From DAOUJW01 sp034422115 (lineage in GTDB: Bacteria > Chloroflexota > Dehalococcoidia > Lucifugimonadales > UBA2985), in contig DAOUJW010000021.1 of the NCBI GenBank assembly GCA_034422115.1, positions 62,001-126,000 on the forward strand: DNA of 64,000 bases, read 5' to 3'. Shown in pieces: positions 59,589-64,000 of the stretch. Position numbers and translations under genes: made by a program. The notes under the pieces are model-generated. The model had not been told where the DNA came from. It was given only the letters and a program-made list of their open reading frames with translations, and did no database searches. Within the stretch, counting starts at the first letter, position 1. Every line of letters starts with the position of its first letter.

Positions 59589-59607
59589 CAGCGATAAAGG
59601 AGAGCGC

Positions 59608-59979
59608 ATGGGTTATGGGAGGCCGTGGCCGTGGAACTTCAAAGGCACTATCTTCTTTGCGGTCTGTGCGATCCTGGGGTCAATGGTGGGAATGGTCGTG
59701 GAGTTCCTGGGCATTTACCCCGGTTCTTTTTGGTTGGGCCTGTTTGTCGGCTCTATGGTTGGCGCGGTTATAACATACAGATCGCCAAAGTATTGGTCGG
59801 AGGCGCGGAGAAGGGAAAAAGAAGTCGGATCTGCACTCGATGAATTAGCGAGCGAATTGCGCTCAGAGGCGATGCGGACGCAGCCGATTGCCACCATAGG
59901 CTGCACAGTCCTGTATTTCGCAGTGTTCATAGGAGCTATCGCCTTATTTGTGTTCTGGATGTTTAGAATCTCGTCCTAA
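59608..59979 (+). CDS. Small membrane protein of unknown function
   Basis: A 123-residue protein with about three hydrophobic segments (13-35, 40-56 and 95-118) and a charged middle (SPKYWSEARRREKEVGSALDELASELRSEAM). I do not recognise the family. AAGGAGAG before ATG 59608 is a strong ribosome binding site. The GC content is lower than that of its neighbours. Confidence 0.75.
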   Translation: MGYGRPWPWNFKGTIFFAVCAILGSMVGMVVEFLGIYPGSFWLGLFVGSMVGAVITYRSPKYWSEARRREKEVGSALDELASELRSEAMRTQPIATIGCTVLYFAVFIGAIALFVFWMFRISS

Positions 59980-60190
59980 CGCCTCCCCCCAAGTCTGCCT
60001 TGCGCAACATCCATCCGTCATACCGCGGAAGTAGCCGGTGTCTCCTCTCAACCTCCATGCTCAGCGAGACCTCTGCATAATCCCCACCGTCATCACGGGA
60101 ATGACGCATCGGCTGCCATTACTATGAAAATGTGGCGCCGCGAGGCCTTTTTGCTTTTGAAACCCAATCCAGCCTGTAGAGGAATGTGGA

Positions 60191-60439
60191 CTACATGTTG
60201 GCAAGGTTCGTCTTAAACAACTTGATGACCTGCTCGAATCCCGCTTGTCTTGCTCGACTTGCCTCAGGGTCAAACCCGGGGCCGCTCTCCACCAGTTCTT
60301 CAATCAGACCATCGTTAGGGTCCAGCCCCGCGTGATGAGCTACAATGGCTATTAGCCCCACCAGGGCTTCCAGGCCGGCCTCGCTGGCGTCAGAGTGCGT
60401 CCGAAAACTCTCCATCAGTCTATCCATTGGAGATTCCAT
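60191..60439 (-). CDS. Small helical hypothetical protein
   Basis: An 82-residue protein, mostly helical: MDRLMESFRTHSDASEAGLEALVGLIAIVAHHAGL, then LIEELVESGPGFDPEASRARQAGFEQVIKLF. No known motif is visible. AGGAG stands eight bases before ATG 60439. The upstream gap 59980-60190 carries a fragment of the GAGACCTCTGCATAA repeat near 60067. Confidence 0.6.
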   Translation of the reverse strand: MESPMDRLMESFRTHSDASEAGLEALVGLIAIVAHHAGLDPNDGLIEELVESGPGFDPEASRARQAGFEQVIKLFKTNLANM

Positions 60440-60494
60440 TGCATTCTCCTCTCATGTAAGTTCCCTTCCCCGCCCGAAATCGATGGCGTAGGCG

Positions 60495-61559
60495 TCACTC
60501 CGTCGGCAGCTCTCCCGCCCGGGTTGGGCCGCCGGAAACCCTCTTCCGCCTCCAGGAGCGGCTCAGATGGAACAGGAGGAACACCACACCGCCGAGTATC
60601 ACAATGCTCAGGTAGCTTATGGAGCGGTCCAGGAGCGCCACGGAGAGGGCCTCGCTGCGGGGCAGGCTCAGGGCGAGCAGCCCCAGGATGCCCGGCTCCA
60701 CAATGCCCAGCCCGCCGGGGGTTATCGGCACGGTGGTCAGCATGGCGTTGGCCAGCGTCACAAAGAGCACGAGGGCAAAAGTGACGTCACCTGAGAGGTC
60801 CAGGGCCTGTATCACAAAGTAGAGGCGACCCACCTCCGTGAACCACACCAGAAGGCTCAGGACGAACAGGATAGGGAGCTGCTTGAAGCTCTCCATTGTG
60901 CCCTGGTGAAACCGGTCGTAGGTCTCCCGGAAGCGAACCGGAAGGAATCTGGCCAGGTGCATGCCAAACTGCTTCATGGCCACCAGCATCCCCAGTCCAA
61001 CGAACACCAGCACTGCCGCTATGCCCAGGAACAGCGGTATGCCGCTCACGTTGCCGCCGCTGTAGACGGCGGAGGCCGCCAGGACAAGCAGGATAAACAC
61101 CATCACAACGTCCAGCACTCGCTCAGCCAGAACGGTGCCTATCGTGCGGGGAAAGCTGGCGCCTGTGTCCTCGGTGAAGACGTAGGCGCGGTAGGCGTCT
61201 CCCAGTCGAAACCACGTCACGGCGTTGGCGAACCACCCCATGAACACGTACACCCCGCACGTCAGGGCGGAGGGCGCGTTGCGCGTATCCGGCCCTATGA
61301 CGTTGGCGTTGCTCAGCATAATCCGCCACCGCAGACCTCTGAGCAGGAACCCGAAGTAGTAGGAGGCGAAGGCCAGCAGGTAGAGGGAGACGTCGCTGGT
61401 GGCGAGAATGTCCGCCGTCTCGCTCCAGTCTATGTTGAAGCGAGTTGCCAGCAGCAGCAGGAACATAGCGGCAATGGAGAATGATATGAGGGTGGGAATG
61501 GAGAACACCCGCCGCTTCAGGGATATTGCCCTGCCGCCCTGGTCGTCTGGCCCGTTCAT
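60495..61559 (-). CDS. Flippase-like membrane protein (LPG synthase TM / UPF0104 family)
   Basis: A 354-residue membrane protein with eight to nine hydrophobic segments. The conserved LRGLRWRIMLSNAN near the N-terminus, RTIGTVLAERVLDVVMVFILL in the middle and TVPITPGGLGIVEPGILGLL near the end match the lysylphosphatidylglycerol-synthase-type transmembrane (AglD) family, in which members may flip lipids or lipid-linked sugars. No synthase domain is attached. It is followed on the same strand by rsmG upstream, 42 bases away. Confidence 0.88.
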   Translation of the reverse strand: MNGPDDQGGRAISLKRRVFSIPTLISFSIAAMFLLLLATRFNIDWSETADILATSDVSLYLLAFASYYFGFLLRGLRWRIMLSNANVIGPDTRNAPSALTCGVYVFMGWFANAVTWFRLGDAYRAYVFTEDTGASFPRTIGTVLAERVLDVVMVFILLVLAASAVYSGGNVSGIPLFLGIAAVLVFVGLGMLVAMKQFGMHLARFLPVRFRETYDRFHQGTMESFKQLPILFVLSLLVWFTEVGRLYFVIQALDLSGDVTFALVLFVTLANAMLTTVPITPGGLGIVEPGILGLLALSLPRSEALSVALLDRSISYLSIVILGGVVFLLFHLSRSWRRKRVSGGPTRAGELPTE

Positions 61560-61601
61560 GCCGGGAATGGCGTCACCTCCATTGGGGCGTTCAACACTGA
61601 C

Positions 61602-62324
61602 CTAAAGCGGGCGCTTTGCCGGGATGCCCGGCCTCCGCGGATAGCGGTCCGGCGACGAAGCGGTCTTCCTCAGCGCCACCAGCCATCGAGGGTCTTCCGG
61701 ATTCACGTCGTCCACAACCTCGATGCACTCCAGCGAACCGCCCAGCAACCCGATGGCCCGCTCCGCCTCTCGCAGCTCGTCATCTATGCCCGCCTTCTTC
61801 TGTGCCACGACAATGCCGCCCGTCTTGCAGAAGGGCAGAGTCAGCTCGGCCAGGGCCGCCATGTGCGCCACAGCCCGGGACACCACAACGTCGAAGCTCT
61901 CACGAAGACGCGGTTCGTGGGCAAGGGTCTCGGCGCGGCCGTTCTCTATCTCTACCCTGTCAAGTCCCAGGACATCCACAACGTGACGGAGGAAGGCCGT
62001 CTTCTTGCCCACGGACTCCAGGAGAGTCACGTTCAGGCCGGGCCAGGCTATCTTGAGGGGCAGGCCCGGGAACCCCGCGCCGCTGCCCACGTCCAGCAGG
62101 CTGCCTCCGGCCAGCGTCTCATTGGGGATGACCCTGGCCACTGAAAGAGAGTCCAGGAAGTGCCTGGCCGCCACCTCATGCGGGTCGACTATGGCGGTGA
62201 GGTTTACGGCCCTGTTCCAATCCACCAGTTCGCGGAAGTATCGCCGGAAGAGGATGGTCTTCTCCTCTCCAAGACCCAACTCCGGGAATGCGGTCTCCTC
62301 AAGGAGCGCCTCCACTTTCGTCAC
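61602..62324 (-). CDS. rsmG: 16S rRNA (guanine-N7) methyltransferase RsmG
   Basis: Methylates G527 (E. coli numbering) of 16S rRNA. The 240-residue protein has the SAM motif SLLDVGSGAGFPGLPLKIA, the preceding HEVAARHFLDSLSVAR, ESVGKKTAFLRHVVDVLGL and VVSRAVAHMAALAELTLPF, diagnostic for RsmG. The start is GTG 62324. Its promoter is divergent from that of the BioD-like gene. Confidence 0.95.
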   Translation of the reverse strand: MTKVEALLEETAFPELGLGEEKTILFRRYFRELVDWNRAVNLTAIVDPHEVAARHFLDSLSVARVIPNETLAGGSLLDVGSGAGFPGLPLKIAWPGLNVTLLESVGKKTAFLRHVVDVLGLDRVEIENGRAETLAHEPRLRESFDVVVSRAVAHMAALAELTLPFCKTGGIVVAQKKAGIDDELREAERAIGLLGGSLECIEVVDDVNPEDPRWLVALRKTASSPDRYPRRPGIPAKRPL

Positions 62325-62367
62325 TGTCCCTTCTGCTCAAAGCGCGTCATTGCTGCAAACCTGAGGC

Positions 62368-62376
62368 ATTATATCA
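62368..62376 (-). promoter_or_regulatory. rsmG: Extended -10 promoter of rsmG
   Basis: TGATATAAT on the minus strand, 43 bases before GTG 62324. A divergent TGCTATAAT lies 37 bases away on the other strand. Confidence 0.55.
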
Positions 62377-62412
62377 CCATCGGAGGCGGTGCATACACCG
62401 CCAAGCCTTTTG

Positions 62413-62421
62413 TGCTATAAT
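62413..62421 (+). promoter_or_regulatory. Extended -10 promoter of the BioD-like/DRTGG gene
   Basis: TGCTATAAT, 43 bases before ATG 62465, with AGGAAT as a weak ribosome binding site in between. Confidence 0.6.
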
Positions 62422-62464
62422 TCACGCTGACCCAACAGCACATGAGCCATCAGGAATAGACAGT

Positions 62465-63469
62465 ATGCCGGTACTTTACGTAGCTTCCAACCAGCCTCGA
62501 GCGGGCAAGACCGCCGTAGCAGTCACCCTCGCCCGCAAGCTGTCCCAGGACGGCAGGCAGGTGGCCCTCTTCAAGCCCTTCAGCTCAGCCTCGGGAGACG
62601 CAGCCCCGGACGCCCGGACGCTCAGGCAGGCGGCAGGCACATCCGGCGATTGGCCCGTGGCGATGTCCCCGGAGCAGGCCCTGGATGGAGCAGCCCTGGA
62701 CCGGGCGGTGGAGACGGCCCGGCAGGCCGGCGGCGACATCACCATTGTCGAGGGCTTGAGCGGCTTGCAGGGAGCGGCCGGGGCCAACTCGCAGGCGCTT
62801 GCCGAAAGGCTGGACTCCCAGGTCGTCGTTGTGCTGGGCTACGGGTCCGGCGCAGTCGCCGGTGAAGCTGCCGCGGCAAAGGAACTCTTTGGCGACAGGC
62901 TGGCGGGTGTCATAGTCAACGGCGTGACCCGCTACAAGATGCGGGAGGTGGAGAGCAACGTGGCTCCCAGGATAGAGGCCGGGGGCGTCAGGGTGCTGGC
63001 GTCCATCCCTGAGGACAGGCGGCTTCTGGGCACCACCGTGGAACAGCTGGCGGACCACCTTGGCGGTCGTTTCCTCAGCTGGGAGGAGAAGAAGGACAAC
63101 TTTGTGGAGCACTTCCTCATCGGCGGCCTTGTGCTGGACTGGGGAGTGCTGTACTTCGAGCGATTGGAGAACAAGGCGGTCATCGTCAGGGGCGACAAGC
63201 CGGACATCCAGATGGCGGCCCTGGGTACCCCCACAAGCTGCATTGTGCTCACCGCCGGGCAGCCGCCCATTCAGTACGTCCAGTACGAGGCGGGACAGGA
63301 GGAGGTGCCTCTGATACAGGTGGACACGGACACCCTGGCCACCGCCGAGGCCCTGGAGTCGCTACAGGAGAAAGCCCTCTTCGACCACCCGCTCAAGCAG
63401 GGCCAGTTCATGGAGCTTATGTCCCGGCACGGAAGCTGGGACGCCGTGTACCAGTCGCTGGGGATCTAG
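62465..63469 (+). CDS. BioD-like P-loop protein with DRTGG domain
   Basis: A 334-residue protein. The N-terminal half is a dethiobiotin-synthetase-like P-loop domain (VLYVASNQPRAGKTAVAVTLARKL, then ITIVEGLSGLQ and VVVVLGYGSG, then GVIVNGVTRYKM), and the C-terminal half a DRTGG-type domain (FLIGGLVLDWGVLYFERLENKAVIVRGDKPDIQMAAL). The same pair forms the N-terminal part of long phosphotransacetylases, but the Pta catalytic domain is absent here. A regulatory or nucleotide-sensing role is inference. The start ATG 62465 begins the domain. Confidence 0.85.
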   Translation: MPVLYVASNQPRAGKTAVAVTLARKLSQDGRQVALFKPFSSASGDAAPDARTLRQAAGTSGDWPVAMSPEQALDGAALDRAVETARQAGGDITIVEGLSGLQGAAGANSQALAERLDSQVVVVLGYGSGAVAGEAAAAKELFGDRLAGVIVNGVTRYKMREVESNVAPRIEAGGVRVLASIPEDRRLLGTTVEQLADHLGGRFLSWEEKKDNFVEHFLIGGLVLDWGVLYFERLENKAVIVRGDKPDIQMAALGTPTSCIVLTAGQPPIQYVQYEAGQEEVPLIQVDTDTLATAEALESLQEKALFDHPLKQGQFMELMSRHGSWDAVYQSLGI

Positions 63470-63549
63470 GAAGACCGTTAAAGGCCGTCGTTCCTGCGAA
63501 AGCATGCCCTCGTGCTCCGACACGGGGGCAGGAACCTCTGTCCCCACAC

Positions 63550-63598
63550 ATTTAGATTCCTGCTTCCGCAGGAATGACGATTACTTACTCAGAGGTTC
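63550..63598. repeat. ATTCCTGC hairpin with adjoining CAGAGGTT end
   Basis: GATTCCTGCTTCC is followed by GCAGGAATGACG, then CTCAGAGGTTCCC, which resembles one end of the MITE-type elements. It lies at the end of moaE. Confidence 0.6.
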
Positions 63599-63604
63599 CC
63601 TAGC

Positions 63605-64000
63605 TCAGGAAGTGGGCGCAGTCGTTGCGCTCTCCTCCTCGCTGCCCACCCAGACCTCTCCGCCCTCGAACACCTCCTTCTTCCAGATAGGCACAATCTG
63701 CTTGATCCTGTCCACAATGTACCCGCCGGCCTCAAAGGCCTGCTGCCTGTGGGGTGAGGCCAGCGCCACCACAAGGCTTATCTCCCCGATGTCCACCCGA
63801 CCCACCCGGTGAGCGACGGCAAAGTCGTCGATGTCCCACTTCTCCCGCAGCTCATCCGCTATCTGCTGGAGCATGTTCTCCGCCATTGGCTGATACGCCT
63901 CGTACTCCAGGTACTCCACGTTCCGCCCCTCGGAGAAGTCCCGCGTGGTGCCCAGGAAGGTGATCACGGCCCCATTGCTGTTGCTGCGGACCTGGGCGGT
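63605..64000 (-). CDS. moaE: Molybdopterin synthase catalytic subunit MoaE (N-terminus cut by window edge)
   Basis: MoaE, with MoaD, adds two sulfurs to cPMP to make molybdopterin. The visible 131 residues start TAQVRSNSNGAVITFLGTTRDFSEGR, and have LEYEAYQPMAENMLQQIADE, VAHRVGRVDIGEISLVVALASPHRQQAFEAG and the catalytic-side PIWKKEVFEGGEVWVG. The frame continues beyond the right edge; GTG 63967 would cut away the first strand, so the real start lies outside. The last 15 residues are a short non-conserved tail. Confidence 0.95.
   Translation of the reverse strand, partial: TAQVRSNSNGAVITFLGTTRDFSEGRNVEYLEYEAYQPMAENMLQQIADELREKWDIDDFAVAHRVGRVDIGEISLVVALASPHRQQAFEAGGYIVDRIKQIVPIWKKEVFEGGEVWVGSEEESATTAPTS

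Overview
The window is GC-rich and gene-dense and looks like a chromosomal piece of a Chloroflexota bacterium, most likely a Dehalococcoidia-type lineage. This is an inference from the gene set (a dnaG-rpoD pair, a YacL-ispD-ispF-cysS cluster, a VLRF1-type release factor known mainly from Actinobacteria and Chloroflexota, a PduO-type corrinoid adenosyltransferase), from frequent TTG/GTG starts, and from many intergenic palindromic repeats. No rRNA or taxonomic marker search was possible.

Layout. 1-5.7 kb: hisH-hisA (hisA cut by the window edge), a corrinoid adenosyltransferase, competence DNA-uptake genes comEA-comEC and a histidine phosphatase. 5.7-6.7 kb: an RsbW-like kinase and an RsbV-like antagonist. 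6.9-10.7 kb: a heterodimeric ABC exporter with one degenerate ATP site. 10.9-19.3 kb: a HEPN-like protein, then a forward housekeeping run cmk-plsC-glmS-dgt-dnaG-rpoD. 19.4-22.9 kb: a MITE-like repeat, a TlpA-like lipoprotein with a CcdA-like thiol transporter, and a phosphotriesterase homologue. 22.9-29.9 kb: two HicAB-type modules, a BrnTA module, small enzymes, five tRNAs (Arg, Trp, Leu, Cys, Leu), endonuclease V. 29.9-36.8 kb: prfB with its programmed frameshift, a predicted selenoprotein disulfide oxidoreductase with UxxC, an MFS transporter, a SWIM mini-protein, thrS. 36.8-44.1 kb: an accessory stretch with HigB plus a HigA-ImmA/IrrE fusion, a GDC-motif protein of unknown function, a large DNA methyltransferase with a possible nuclease-like N-terminus, a candidate small RNA cassette and VapBC. 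44.3-64 kb: gatB-secG, a SAM hydrolase, a GlcD-like flavoprotein, cysS-ispF-ispD-YacL, a VLRF1-like protein, mutS2, groESL behind a CIRCE-like operator, a flippase-like protein, rsmG, a BioD-like/DRTGG protein and moaE (cut by the edge).

Two themes stand out. First, the accessory interval at 22.9-44.1 kb holds five toxin-antitoxin-type loci and a putative modification/restriction protein. Second, non-coding sequence is structured: two 220-bp terminal-inverted-repeat elements, at least nine paired or single palindromes built on TTCGACARGCTCA, an extended -10 motif close to TGnTATAMT before many genes, and several genes whose -10 box is so close to the start codon that their mRNAs are probably leaderless. 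The most striking coding observation is an in-frame TGA at 31347-31349 that replaces the first cysteine of a CPHC redox motif.
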